NCBI GenBank assembly: GCA_963795435.1
Contig: CAWCHV010000007.1
Coordinates: 2,589,271 to 2,653,270, forward strand
DNA: 64,000 nt
Source: JAFKFI01 sp963795435
GTDB taxonomy: Bacteria; Pseudomonadota; Alphaproteobacteria; Acetobacterales; Acetobacteraceae
Reading direction: 5' to 3'
The position numbers and the translations under genes were made by a program. Within the stretch, counting starts at the first letter, position 1. The number at the start of each line of letters is the position of its first letter. The notes beneath the pieces are model-generated. The model made no database searches. It was not told the DNA's origin and saw only the letters and a program-made list of their open reading frames with translations. This document shows, one piece after another, positions 8,388 to 16,629 of this stretch.

Positions 8388-9731
8388 ATGATGGACCAAG
8401 CCCCGCCGCGCCCGCTTCGCGCCTCTCGCCCCACCGTCCCCCTCACCGGGGTCATGCGCGTGCCGGGAGACAAGTCGATCAGCCATCGGGCGCTGATGTT
8501 CGGCGGGCTGGCGATTGGCGAGACCCGCATCGCCGGCCTGCTGGAAGGCGAGGACGTGCTTCGCACGGCGGCCGCCATGCGGGCGCTCGGCGCCTATGTG
8601 GAGCGCGCCGGCGACGGCACCTGGATCGTCGCCGGGCGGGGGATCGGCGGACTCGTGGAGCCGTCCGACGTACTCGACATGGGCAATTCCGGCACCGCCG
8701 CCCGGCTGCTCTGCGGCATCCTCGCCAGCCATCCGTTTTTCTCCGTGATGACCGGCGATGCCAGTCTGCGCCGCCGCCCGATGCGCCGCGTCACCGAGCC
8801 GCTCGCGCAATGCGGCGCCCGCTTCACCACCCGCGAGGGCGGCGGGCTGCCGCTCGCCATCGAGGGGGCGGAGGACGCGCTGCCGCTGGAATATCGCTTG
8901 CCCGTCGCCTCGGCGCAGGTGAAGTCGGCCATCCTGCTGTGCGGCCTCAACTGCCCAGGCCTCACCCGGGTCGAGGAGCCGGAGGCCTCGCGGGACCACA
9001 GCGAGAACATGCTCCGCCACTTCGGCGCCGAGGTTTCGGTGGAGCGGGCGGGCGCGGGCCGCGTCATCACCCTCCAGGGCCAGCCCGAACTGCGCGCCGC
9101 CGACATCGCGGTCCCGGCCGACCCTTCCTCCGCCGCGTTTCCCCTGGTCGCCGCGCTGCTCGTCCCGGGCTCTTCGCTGCGTATCGAGGGTGTCGGGCTC
9201 AACCCGCTGCGCACCGGCCTGCTCGCCACGTTGCGCGAGATGGGCGCCGCGATCGCAGTGGAGAACCAGCGCGTTGAGGGCGGCGAGCCGGTGGGCGACC
9301 TCGTGGCGCGGCACGGCCCGCTCCGCGCCGTCGACGTGCCGCCCGAGCGGGCGCCGAGCATGATCGACGAATACCCCATTCTCGCCGCCGCCGCCGCCTG
9401 CGCCGCCGGCACCACGCGGATGCGCGGTTTGCGGGAGCTCCGCGTCAAGGAAAGCGACCGCCTCGCCGCCACTGCGGCGCTTCTCACAATGAACGGCGCG
9501 CGGGTGGAGATCGAGGACGACGACCTGCTGGTCCACGGCACGGGCGCGCGCCCTCCGGGCGGCGGGACCGTGCTCACCCACATGGACCACCGCATCGCCA
9601 TGAGCGCGCTGGTGCTGGGCCTCGCCACCGCCGCTCCGGTCACGGTGGACGAGGCCGCGTTCATCGACACCAGCTTCCCGGGCTTCGTCCGGCTGATGAA
9701 CGGCGCGGGCGCGGCGTTGGCCGCGCTATGA
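8388..9731 (+). CDS. aroA: 3-phosphoshikimate 1-carboxyvinyltransferase (EPSP synthase)
   Basis: Catalyses transfer of enolpyruvyl from PEP to shikimate-3-phosphate in the shikimate pathway. The ~447-aa sequence is throughout closer to the class II (CP4-type) enzymes: PGDKSISHRALMFGG, GETRIAGLLEGEDVL, SAQVKSAILL, APSMIDEYPILA, RVKESDRLAA and MDHRIAMS are all visible. However the PEP-binding loop reads GNSGTAAR, i.e. Gly where CP4 has the Ala tied to its inhibitor insensitivity. Start ATG 8388 or the adjacent ATG 8391; an ATG at 8358 is also in frame. First gene of the conserved aroA-cmk-rpsA block; here ccdAB separates it from cmk. Confidence 0.96.
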   Translation: MMDQAPPRPLRASRPTVPLTGVMRVPGDKSISHRALMFGGLAIGETRIAGLLEGEDVLRTAAAMRALGAYVERAGDGTWIVAGRGIGGLVEPSDVLDMGNSGTAARLLCGILASHPFFSVMTGDASLRRRPMRRVTEPLAQCGARFTTREGGGLPLAIEGAEDALPLEYRLPVASAQVKSAILLCGLNCPGLTRVEEPEASRDHSENMLRHFGAEVSVERAGAGRVITLQGQPELRAADIAVPADPSSAAFPLVAALLVPGSSLRIEGVGLNPLRTGLLATLREMGAAIAVENQRVEGGEPVGDLVARHGPLRAVDVPPERAPSMIDEYPILAAAAACAAGTTRMRGLRELRVKESDRLAATAALLTMNGARVEIEDDDLLVHGTGARPPGGGTVLTHMDHRIAMSALVLGLATAAPVTVDEAAFIDTSFPGFVRLMNGAGAALAAL

Positions 9732-9759
9732 TGCGTCGAGGACTGGATTGGAGGCGCTC

Positions 9760-10029
9760 ATGAACGAGACCCTGTTCGACCGCTCGGCACGCAAGCTGTC
9801 GGTCAGGCTGAGCATCAACAGCGACCTTTATGCCCGCGCTCGGGCTTCGGGGATAGATGCCTCACGGGTTGCCGAGGAGGCGCTGGCGCGCGCGCTCGCG
9901 GCGCGGGCCAGCGATCTGATTCGAGCGGAAATCAGGCAGGAAATGGAAGCCTTGACGGAGTACGTGGCCGAACATGGCGACCCTGGCGCCGCATATCGAG
10001 CGATGTTCGGGCCACCGGATGCAGCATGA
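9760..10029 (+). CDS. ccdA: Type II antitoxin, CcdA family
   Basis: An 89-aa protein whose N-terminal part (KLSVRLSINSDLYARARASG) resembles the ribbon-helix-helix DNA-binding domain of CcdA, followed by the VAEEALARAL helix and a flexible acidic C-terminus that in CcdA binds and neutralises CcdB. ATG 9760 has GGAG 6 nt upstream. It overlaps ccdB by 11 bp, the usual translational coupling. By analogy the CcdA-CcdB complex would repress its own promoter; no separate promoter is obvious in the 28 bp after aroA, so the pair may also be read through from aroA. Confidence 0.88.
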   Translation: MNETLFDRSARKLSVRLSINSDLYARARASGIDASRVAEEALARALAARASDLIRAEIRQEMEALTEYVAEHGDPGAAYRAMFGPPDAA

Positions 10030-10330
10030 GGTCTATGCCAACCCCGTTTCTCAGATGCGTGCGGCCTATCCATTCGTGATCCAGCTCCACGCTGACATTG
10101 CCGCCGAAGGCGATCCTCGGGTGATCGCCCCTATGATACCATCTCAGGCGCTGCCCAAGGCGAATGGCCGAGTGATGCCGGGGGTATGGCATGACGGACG
10201 CCAGTATCTCGTCGGACTTCCGCTGATGTTTTCCGTCTCTCGGGGCGAGTTGCGGCATTCGCTGGGGTCCGTTGCCGCGTATCGCGACGACATTACGCGC
10301 GCGCTCGACTGGCTATTCACCGGTGTCTGA
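10019..10330 (+). CDS. ccdB: Type II toxin, CcdB family (gyrase inhibitor)
   Basis: A 103-aa protein starting QHEVYANP and close to the usual ~101-aa CcdB length. PFVIQLHADI, RVIAPMIPS and GRVMPGVWHDGRQYLVG correspond to the conserved beta strands of the family (VIPL-like and VRLTDGKEY-like segments). The C-terminus ends DWLFTGV; in F-plasmid CcdB the extreme C-terminal residues are required for gyrase poisoning, and this tail is similar though not identical. Start ATG 10019 lies inside the end of ccdA; the toxin stop in turn overlaps the GTG start of cmk by 8 bp. This chromosomal copy sits inside a housekeeping operon. Confidence 0.88.
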   Translation: MQHEVYANPVSQMRAAYPFVIQLHADIAAEGDPRVIAPMIPSQALPKANGRVMPGVWHDGRQYLVGLPLMFSVSRGELRHSLGSVAAYRDDITRALDWLFTGV

Positions 10331-10970
10331 CCTGCGCTGGGGCAACCGCCCCCTCATCGTCGCGATCGACGGCCCCGCCGCCGCGGGCAAAGGCACGCTG
10401 GCGCGGCGGCTCGCCGCGAGGCTTGGGCTGCCCTATCTCGACACCGGGCTGCTCTATCGCGCGGTGGGCCGGCGGGTGCTGGACGGCGGCGGCGACCCGG
10501 CCGACCCCGCCGCCGCCGGGGGCGCCGCGCTCGCGCTGAGGCCGGCCGATCTCGACCGTTCGGACCTGCGCGGCCCCGAGGCGGATGCCGCCGCCGCCGC
10601 CGTCGCGGCCATTCCCGCCGTGCGCGCCGCGTTGCTCGCGTTCCAGCGCGGCTTCGCGCGCGAGCGGGGCGCGGTGCTCGATGGCCGGGACATCGGCACC
10701 GTCATCTTCCCCGACGCGCGGGTAAAGCTGTTCGTCACGGCGAGCGTGGAGGCCCGCGCCCGACGCCGCTGGCTCGAACTGCGCGCCAAGGGCAGCGATG
10801 CGGAGCTCTCCGCCGTCGAGACGGACATGCGCGCCCGTGACGCGCTGGACGCCGCCCGCGCCGCCGCCCCGTTGCGCCCGGCTCCCGATGCGGTGCTGCT
10901 GGACACCACGGAACTGGACGCCGACGCTGTCTTTCGCGCGGCGATGAGCGAAGCGGCAAGGCGACGCTGA
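10323..10970 (+). CDS. cmk: Cytidylate kinase
   Basis: Phosphorylates CMP/dCMP with ATP in pyrimidine nucleotide metabolism. The ~215-aa protein has the P-loop GPAAAGKGT, the LDTGLLYRAVG substrate segment, DGRDIGTVIFPDA and the lid region ASVEARARRRWLEL, all diagnostic of Cmk. The likely start is GTG 10323, giving MSDLRWGNRP and overlapping the ccdB stop by 8 bp; a start at 10272 would run well into ccdB. It is in the order aroA-(ccdAB)-cmk-rpsA, conserved in alphaproteobacteria apart from the inserted toxin-antitoxin pair. Confidence 0.95.
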   Translation: MSDLRWGNRPLIVAIDGPAAAGKGTLARRLAARLGLPYLDTGLLYRAVGRRVLDGGGDPADPAAAGGAALALRPADLDRSDLRGPEADAAAAAVAAIPAVRAALLAFQRGFARERGAVLDGRDIGTVIFPDARVKLFVTASVEARARRRWLELRAKGSDAELSAVETDMRARDALDAARAAAPLRPAPDAVLLDTTELDADAVFRAAMSEAARRR

Positions 10971-11039
10971 CAAGCGTCACGCTGCGTTGCGCCATACGCG
11001 AACGTGAGAACGGCCCGCTCGCGCATCGTACGGTCCAGC

Positions 11040-11067
11040 TTGACTCTCCTCGCGGCCTGTTTATCTG
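11040..11067 (+). promoter_or_regulatory. Possible sigma-70-type promoter upstream of rpsA
   Basis: TTGACT (11040-11045) and TATCTG (11062-11067) are separated by 16 nt in the 257-bp gap between cmk and rpsA. The -35 box is a good match and the -10 box only partial. The remaining leader contains a GC-rich hairpin around 11185-11205 (cgggcat...gcccg) that could take part in S1 autoregulation, but this is only inference. Confidence 0.35.
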
Positions 11068-11227
11068 TGCAGCGGCGCGCAACCGCGCGTATCCTCTTTC
11101 CTCCACCCGGCCAGCGCCCCACGAGATGATCGGCGCGAGCAAGTCGTGTTCCGCCAGCGGAGCGCGCACACAGACGGCATCTTCCGGGCATCGGCCCGGA
11201 TCACCTGTCACGGAACCAACCAACCGC

Positions 11228-12965
11228 ATGTCAGCATCCGCCACCGCCCGCGTGCCCGAGAGCATGGCCGACCACTTCCACGGCGAGGATTTCGCCTCCC
11301 TGCTCGACGAGACGCTGGGGCGTGACTCCGGCTTCGACGGCTCGGTCGTCACCGGTCGCGTCGTCCGCCTGACCGACGAGTTCGCCGTCGTCGATGTCGG
11401 CCTGAAAAGCGAGGGCCGGGTCGCCCTCAAGGAATTCGGCCCTCCCGGCACCAAGCCCGAGGTCAAGCCGGGCGACTACGTCGAGCTGTTCGTCGAGCGC
11501 TACGAGGACCGCGACGGCGCCATCGTGCTATCGCGCGAGAAGGCGCGCCGCGAGGAGGCCTGGACCAATCTCGAAAAGGCGTTCGAGGGCAGCCAGCGCG
11601 TCTCCGGCACCATCTACGGCCGCGTCAAGGGCGGCTTTACCGTCGATCTCGGCGGCGCGGTCGCCTTCCTGCCCGGCAGCCAGGTGGACATCCGCCCGGT
11701 GCGCGACGTCGGCCCGCTGATGGGCTCGCCGCAGCCCTTCCAGATCCTCAAGATGGACCGCGCCCGCGGCAATATCGTGGTCTCCCGCCGGGCCGTGCTG
11801 GAGGAGACTCGCGCCGAGCAGCGCAGCGAACTCATCCAGGGCCTCAAGGAAGGCATGATCCTGGACGGCGTGGTGAAGAACATCACCGATTACGGCGCCT
11901 TCGTCGATCTCGGCGGCGTGGACGGCCTGCTCCACGTCACCGACATCGCGTGGCGGCGGATCAATCACCCGTCCGAGGCGTTGCAGATCGGTCAGCAGGT
12001 CAAGGTGCAGGTCATCCGCTTCAACCCGGAGACCCAGCGCATCAGCCTCGGCATGAAGCAGCTCGAGGCCGATCCGTGGGAGGGTGTGGCGGCGAAGTAC
12101 CCGCCGGGTGCGAAGTACTCCGGCCGCGTCACCAACATCACCGACTACGGGGCCTTCGTCGAGCTGGAGCCGGGGGTCGAGGGCTTGGTGCACGTCTCGG
12201 AGATGTCCTGGACCAAGAAGAACGTCCATCCGGGCAAGATCGTGGCGACCTCCCAGGAGGTCGAGGTGATGGTGCTCGACGTTGACAGCGCCAAGCGGCG
12301 CATCTCGCTCGGCCTCAAGCAGGTCCAGCGCAATCCGTGGGAGCAGTTCGTCGACGAGCATCCGATCGGTTCGGTGGTCGAGGGCGAGATCCGCAACATC
12401 ACCGAGTTCGGCCTGTTCGTCGGCCTTTCGGCGGACATCGACGGCATGGTCCACATGTCCGACCTGTCCTGGGACGAGCCGGGCGAGCTGGTCATGGCCA
12501 AGTACGAGAAGGGCCAGATCGTCAAGGCCAAGGTGCTCGACGTCGACGTCGAGAAGGAGCGCATCAGCCTGGGCATCAAGCAGCTCAAGGACGATCCAGC
12601 CGCCTCGGTGCTGGACAGCGTGCACAAGAACGACGTGGTCACTTGCGTCGTGACCTCCATCCAGGCCAACGGCATCGAGGTGAAGGTGGGCGACGTGCTC
12701 ACCGGCTTCATCCGCCGCGCCGAACTCGCCCGCGACAAGTCCGACCAGCGGCCGGACCGCTTCGCGGTGGGTGAGAAAGTGGACGCCAAGATCACCGCGA
12801 TCGACCGCGCCGCGCGCAAGCTCGCCCTCACCATCAAGGGCAAGGAGATGGAGGAGGAGAAGCAGGCGATGGTCGAGTACCGGCAGCTCCGATTCGGGCG
12901 CGTCGCTCGGCGACATCCTCGGCGCGGCGATCCGCCGGCGCAACCAGCAGGCGCAGTCGGAGTAA
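11228..12965 (+). CDS. rpsA: 30S ribosomal protein S1 (apparent +1 frameshift near the 3' end)
   Basis: Ribosomal protein S1, which helps mRNA bind to the 30S subunit. Six S1 OB-fold domains are visible in order; repeats 3 to 5 carry the NITDYGAFVDL/NITEFGLFVGL signature and RISLG(M/L/I)KQ ends. The frame running from 11228 reads VEYRQLRFGRV after codon 551 and would continue to 13078 with a non-homologous tail. If one C at 12881 is ignored, the sequence continues as YGSSDSGASLGDILGAAIRR and stops at 12965, which is the normal S1 C-terminus, giving 578 aa. The gene therefore carries an apparent one-base insertion, either a sequencing error or a real mutation altering the last 27 residues. An internal ATG (MADHFHG) is an alternative start. 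Confidence 0.93.
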
Positions 12966-12980
12966 GGCTCGGCCTTGCCT

Positions 12981-13084
12981 ATCCCTCCCCCAACCCTTGG
13001 TCCGCTCTTCGCGGCCCGAGCCCGCAAGGGGAGGGGGCTTGCTTCTCCCTCTCCCCTTGCGGGAGAGGGCCGGGGTGAGGGGTA
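12981..13084. repeat. Dispersed CCCTCTCC/GGAGAGGG palindromic intergenic repeat, copy A
   Basis: The gap between rpsA and sppA is filled by C-rich and G-rich complementary tracts: CCCTCCCCCAACCC at the left, an inner CCCTCTCCCCTTGC/GGGAGAGGG hairpin, and a right end reading GGCCGGGGTGAGG. It matches elements at 20305 and 47186 in this window. Such REP-like elements are common between genes in high-GC proteobacteria and can stabilise mRNA 3' ends or act as weak terminators. Confidence 0.8.
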
Positions 13085-13102
13085 GGCTCCGATCCACCCC
13101 GC

Positions 13103-14026
13103 ATGAGTCTCGAAACCGACCTTCTGCTCGACAGGCGGCGCCTAAAGCGCCGCCTTTTCGCATGGCGGGTGGCGGCCCTGGTGGCGGCCGTGATCGCGGT
13201 CCTGGTGGCGATCGGCGGCAACGGACTGCCGATGCGCGGCGGTCATCTCGCCCGATTGTCCGTGACGGGCGTCATCACCGAGAACCGCAAGCTGACGGAG
13301 GCGGTGGCCGCACTGGCCGATGATAGCAGCGTCCCGGCGCTGATCGTGTTCATCAACAGTCCGGGCGGCAGCGTCGCCGGCGGCGAGAGCCTGCACGACG
13401 CCATCGCGCTGGTGGCGGCGAAGAAGCCGGTCGTCGCGGTCATGGGCGGCACGGCGGCCTCGGCCGGCTACATGGTGGCGGTGCCCGCCGCCCGGGTGTT
13501 CGCCCGCGAGGCGACGCTCACCGGCTCGATCGGCGTGTTGCTGGAGACCGGCGAGGTCTCCGGTCTGCTCGGCAAGATCGGCGTCACCGCCGAGGCGATC
13601 ACCTCCGGCCCGCTCAAGGATCAGCCGAGCTTCGTCCGCCCGCTCTCGCCCGAAGGGCGGGACGTGCTGCACGGGCTGGTGATGGACATGTTCGACCAGT
13701 TCGTCGGCATGGTCGCCGCCGGCCGTCATATGTCGGCCGACAAGGTGCGCCAGCTTGCCGACGGTCGCGCCTATACCGGCCGGCAGGCGCTAGCCCTCGG
13801 GCTGATCGACCAGATCGGCGGCGAGCCCGAGGCGAGACGGTGGCTCGAAGAGCAGCGCCAGGTCCCCGCCGACCTGCCGATCGAGGATGTCGGCACCGGC
13901 GGTTTCGTGGAGCGCACGTTCGGCGCCAGCCTGGGAGATTTTCTCGGCGCGATTGAGAAAACACTTTTGCTCCAAGGGGTTAGAGTTGACGGAGCTTGGG
14001 CGCTCTGGCAACCTGGGGGAAGCTGA
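13103..14026 (+). CDS. sppA: Signal peptide peptidase SppA (S49 family)
   Basis: A 307-aa membrane serine protease of the short (67K-half) SppA type. An N-terminal cytoplasmic stretch is followed by one transmembrane anchor (residues ~20-42, AWRVAALVAAVIAVLVAIGG). The S49 core shows INSPGGSVAGGESLHDAI, the catalytic Ser in GTAASAGYMVA and the catalytic Lys in SGPLKDQ downstream of TGSIGVL. It degrades signal peptides left in the membrane. It is located between rpsA and ihfB, its usual place in related alphaproteobacteria. The sequence up to 14070 includes the ihfB leader. Confidence 0.94.
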   Translation: MSLETDLLLDRRRLKRRLFAWRVAALVAAVIAVLVAIGGNGLPMRGGHLARLSVTGVITENRKLTEAVAALADDSSVPALIVFINSPGGSVAGGESLHDAIALVAAKKPVVAVMGGTAASAGYMVAVPAARVFAREATLTGSIGVLLETGEVSGLLGKIGVTAEAITSGPLKDQPSFVRPLSPEGRDVLHGLVMDMFDQFVGMVAAGRHMSADKVRQLADGRAYTGRQALALGLIDQIGGEPEARRWLEEQRQVPADLPIEDVGTGGFVERTFGASLGDFLGAIEKTLLLQGVRVDGAWALWQPGGS

Positions 14027-14069
14027 GACCCGGGGCGCGGTCTCGGGTGCGAACCCCAGGGGCGGGACG

Positions 14070-14393
14070 ATGACCAGGTCCGAACTGATCGCGGAACTCG
14101 CGGCGGCCAATCCACACCTCACCGGGCGGGACGTGGAGCTGATCGTGGCGACCGTGTTCGACGAGATCACCGGGGCGCTCGCGCGCGGAGAGCGGGTGGA
14201 ATTGCGCGGCTTCGGCGCCTTCACCGTCAAGCGACGCAATGCCCGCACCGGCCGCAACCCGCGCACCGGCGAGGCGGTGCCGGTGGACGAGAAGGCGGTC
14301 CCCTTCTTCAAGGCCGGCAAGGAGCTGCGCGAGCGGGTCAATCGGGGGAAACCAGCGCGCGGCGGTGCCCGGGCCGAGCGCGTTCCGGCTTGA
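14070..14393 (+). CDS. ihfB: Integration host factor subunit beta
   Basis: A 107-aa DNABII (HU/IHF) protein: TRSELIAELAAANPHLT, the dimer core VELRGFGAFTVKRR and the DNA-intercalating arm GRNPRTGE with the proline that kinks DNA. The extra basic C-terminal tail (RGKPARGGARAER) is longer than in E. coli IHF-beta. ATG 14070 follows GGGACG. The IHF heterodimer bends DNA at promoters and recombination sites; the alpha subunit is not in this window. Its position after rpsA/sppA matches the classic rpsA-ihfB pairing. Confidence 0.95.
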   Translation: MTRSELIAELAAANPHLTGRDVELIVATVFDEITGALARGERVELRGFGAFTVKRRNARTGRNPRTGEAVPVDEKAVPFFKAGKELRERVNRGKPARGGARAERVPA

Positions 14394-14397
14394 GGCC

Positions 14398-14706
14398 ATG
14401 CGCCTGATCATCGCCATCCCGTTGCTGATCATTCTCGTGGTGTTCGCGCTTTCGAACACCGCACCTGTCCGGCTCGGCTTCTGGCCGACCGGGCTCGCGC
14501 TCGACGTGCCCCTCTCAGTCGCCGTGCTGGTCGGCATGGGTATCGCGTTCCTGTTCGGCGCCCTCATCGTCTGGGTGGGCGAGTTCGGCCAGCGGCGCCG
14601 GGCCCGTCGGGCCGAGCACGTCGCCCGGTTGCTGGAGGAACAGGTGCAGGAACTCAAGGCGCGGCTGGCGGCCCGCTCCGGCCCCGCGCTGACGCCACCC
14701 GGCTGA
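14398..14706 (+). CDS. lapA: LapA/DUF1049 membrane protein
   Basis: A 102-aa inner-membrane protein with two hydrophobic helices (IAIPLLIILVVFALSN and LSVAVLVGMGIAFLFGALIV), the conserved SNTAPVRLGFWP loop and a C-terminal cytoplasmic coiled-coil-like segment (AEHVARLLEEQVQELKARLA). These features define the lipopolysaccharide assembly protein A domain; LapA in enterobacteria works in LPS regulation. It sits 4 bp after ihfB and its stop overlaps the pyrF start by 1 bp, so it belongs to the same operon. Confidence 0.9.
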   Translation: MRLIIAIPLLIILVVFALSNTAPVRLGFWPTGLALDVPLSVAVLVGMGIAFLFGALIVWVGEFGQRRRARRAEHVARLLEEQVQELKARLAARSGPALTPPG

Positions 14707-15419
14707 TGGCACGCGCCCTCTCCGCCGCCGGCCGGATCATCCTTGCCCTCGACACGACCGATGTGCCGCGCGCGCAAGGCCTCGCCGCGGCCACCGCGCC
14801 GCATTTCGGCATGATCAAGCTCGGGCTCGAATTCTTCCTGGCCAACGGCGCGGCCGGCTACGACAAGGTCGCGTCCGGCGCCGCCCGTCCGGTGTTTCTG
14901 GATCTCAAGCTGCACGACATTCCCAACACCGTCGCGGGTGCCGTCCGCGCGGTGCTGCCGCTCGCGCCTACCCTCGTCACCCTGCACGCCGCCGGAGGGA
15001 CGGCGATGATCGAGGCGGCCCGCGGTGCCGCCGAGGAGTCCGGCGCCGACCGCCCTCTGCTGCTCGCCGTCACGGTGCTCACCAGCCTCGGCGCCGCGGA
15101 CCTCGCCGCGATCGGGATCGCCGGCGGCGCCACCCAGCAAGTGCTGCGCCTCGCACGGATGGCTTTGCTGGCGGGAGCGGACGGGCTGGTGTGCAGCCCG
15201 CTCGAAGTGGCGCCGCTGCGCGATGCGTTCGGCGAGGGTCCCGCTTTGGTGGTTCCCGGCATTCGTCCGGCCGGCGTCCCTTCGGGCGATCAAGCTCGCA
15301 CCATGACGCCGCGCGAGGCCCTTGATGCCGGGGCCGACTGGCTCGTGATCGGCCGGCCGATCACCGAAGCCGCCGACCCCGCCGCCGCCGCCGCCGCAAT
15401 CGCGGCCAGCCTCGCGTGA
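14706..15419 (+). CDS. pyrF: Orotidine 5'-phosphate decarboxylase
   Basis: Last step of de novo UMP synthesis. The 237-aa TIM barrel has the start ALDTTDV, the catalytic DxKxxD motif (FLDLKLHDIPNTV), the segment PGIRPAG and the C-terminal DWLVIGRPITEA phosphate loop. The ATG overlaps the preceding stop (TGATG) and the downstream trpF GTG overlaps its stop, so all three are translationally coupled. Confidence 0.96.
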   Translation: MARALSAAGRIILALDTTDVPRAQGLAAATAPHFGMIKLGLEFFLANGAAGYDKVASGAARPVFLDLKLHDIPNTVAGAVRAVLPLAPTLVTLHAAGGTAMIEAARGAAEESGADRPLLLAVTVLTSLGAADLAAIGIAGGATQQVLRLARMALLAGADGLVCSPLEVAPLRDAFGEGPALVVPGIRPAGVPSGDQARTMTPREALDAGADWLVIGRPITEAADPAAAAAAIAASLA

Positions 15420-16042
15420 CGGTTCGCGTCAAGATCTGCGGCATCAACGATCCGGCGGCATTCGACGCGGCGGTCGCCGCGGGCGCGGACTGGATCGGCT
15501 TCGTGTTTTTCCCGCCCTCGCCCCGCTACATCACGCCGACCCAGGCAGCCGCCTTGTCGGCGCGCGCGGTCGAGGGTCCGGCTCGGGTCGGCCTGTTCGT
15601 TGACCCGACCGATGCGGAGATCGAGGAGGCGCTCGGCGCCGTCCGGCTCGGCGCGCTGCAACTCTATGTAGACGCGGACCGCGCCGGCGAGGTGCGTTCG
15701 CGCTTTGGCGTCCCAGTTTGGCGTCCCATCGGGATCGCTTCGCTGGCGGACCTCCCGACCGACGCGAAGGATGTCGACCGGCTCGTCTTGGAAGCCAAGC
15801 CGCCGCAAGCGGCCACTAGGCCGGGGGGAAACGCGATGCGCTTCGACTGGTCGCTGCTCCGCGAGTGGCGCGCTCCGGCACCGTGGATTCTGGCTGGCGG
15901 CCTCAATCCAGCCAACGTCGTAAGCGCAATCCGCGCCACGGGGGCGGCGGCCGTCGACGTATCCTCCGGGGTGGAATCCGCGCCCGGCGTCAAAAGCCGG
16001 AACCTGATCCGGTCCTTCGCGGAGGCAGTGCGGCGCGGGTAA
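15416..16042 (+). CDS. trpF: Phosphoribosylanthranilate isomerase
   Basis: Tryptophan biosynthesis: Amadori rearrangement of PRA to CdRP. The 208-aa barrel shows the catalytic-Cys start VKICGIND, the FVFFPPSPRY segment, LFVDPTD and the C-terminal WILAGGLNPANV followed by VDVSSGVESAPGVKS. GTG 15416 overlaps the pyrF stop by 4 bp. In many relatives trpF is followed by trpB and trpA; here the next gene is on the opposite strand and trpBA are absent from the window. Confidence 0.95.
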   Translation: MTVRVKICGINDPAAFDAAVAAGADWIGFVFFPPSPRYITPTQAAALSARAVEGPARVGLFVDPTDAEIEEALGAVRLGALQLYVDADRAGEVRSRFGVPVWRPIGIASLADLPTDAKDVDRLVLEAKPPQAATRPGGNAMRFDWSLLREWRAPAPWILAGGLNPANVVSAIRATGAAAVDVSSGVESAPGVKSRNLIRSFAEAVRRG

Positions 16043-16051
16043 TCCGGAGCG

Positions 16052-16567
16052 TTACTCGACCGCGGTGCCGTGCTGGGACTGGGCGGCCAGGGCACGGGCC
16101 ATGGCGCTCAGGGCCTCCTGGTGCTTCTCGTTGTCGATCGCGGCGAAATTGCGGGCAAGCTCCAGGCACATGCGCTGCCGGGGTGTCATCTCGAGCGGCA
16201 GGGATTCCGCGCTCAGCCCCTCGAAGAACCACGACACCGGGACGTTCAGCACCTGCGCGATCTCGTAAAGCCGGCCGGCCGAGATGCGGTTCAGGCCGCG
16301 CTCGTATTTGTGCGCCTGCTGGTAGGTCACGCCGATCATCTGCGCCAGCTGCTGCTGCGACAGCCCGAGCATCACGCGACGCTCCCGGATGCGGCTGCCG
16401 ACATGTCGGTCCGCGGCGCTGGCTCGCGCGCTCGGTCGGGTCTCTCCCTCGCCCTCGCTGTCCACAACAGGCTGCACGGACGATTTCCGGTCGGATTGGA
16501 TGGGGTGCGCGCGGGGGTTCTCGACGGCTCCGGACACGGCGATGTCCTCCGTTTGGGGTGGTTCCAA
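16052..16567 (-). CDS. XRE-family transcriptional regulator
   Basis: A 171-aa regulator. The N-terminal ~55 residues are polar and low complexity. The helix-turn-helix (RIRERRVMLGLSQQQLAQMI, then VTYQQAHKYERGLNRISAG) occupies residues ~57-112, and the C-terminal part (MTPRQRMCLELARNFAAI) is a short helical domain. This layout is common among alphaproteobacterial XRE proteins related to small cell-cycle or stationary-phase regulators. It converges on trpF with a 9-bp gap and lies downstream of phaR on the same strand; target genes are unknown. Confidence 0.85.
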   Translation of the reverse strand: MEPPQTEDIAVSGAVENPRAHPIQSDRKSSVQPVVDSEGEGETRPSARASAADRHVGSRIRERRVMLGLSQQQLAQMIGVTYQQAHKYERGLNRISAGRLYEIAQVLNVPVSWFFEGLSAESLPLEMTPRQRMCLELARNFAAIDNEKHQEALSAMARALAAQSQHGTAVE

Positions 16568-16629
16568 TTCCTCAAGAATACCTTATCTCGGCCGCAGTTC
16601 CCGCATCACGATAGTGAAAGAGGACGATA

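Noticed and set aside
12950..13078. A native S1 C-terminal extension to 13078
   Set aside because: The extra residues overlap the dispersed repeat and are unrelated to S1, while a one-base shift restores the expected terminus.
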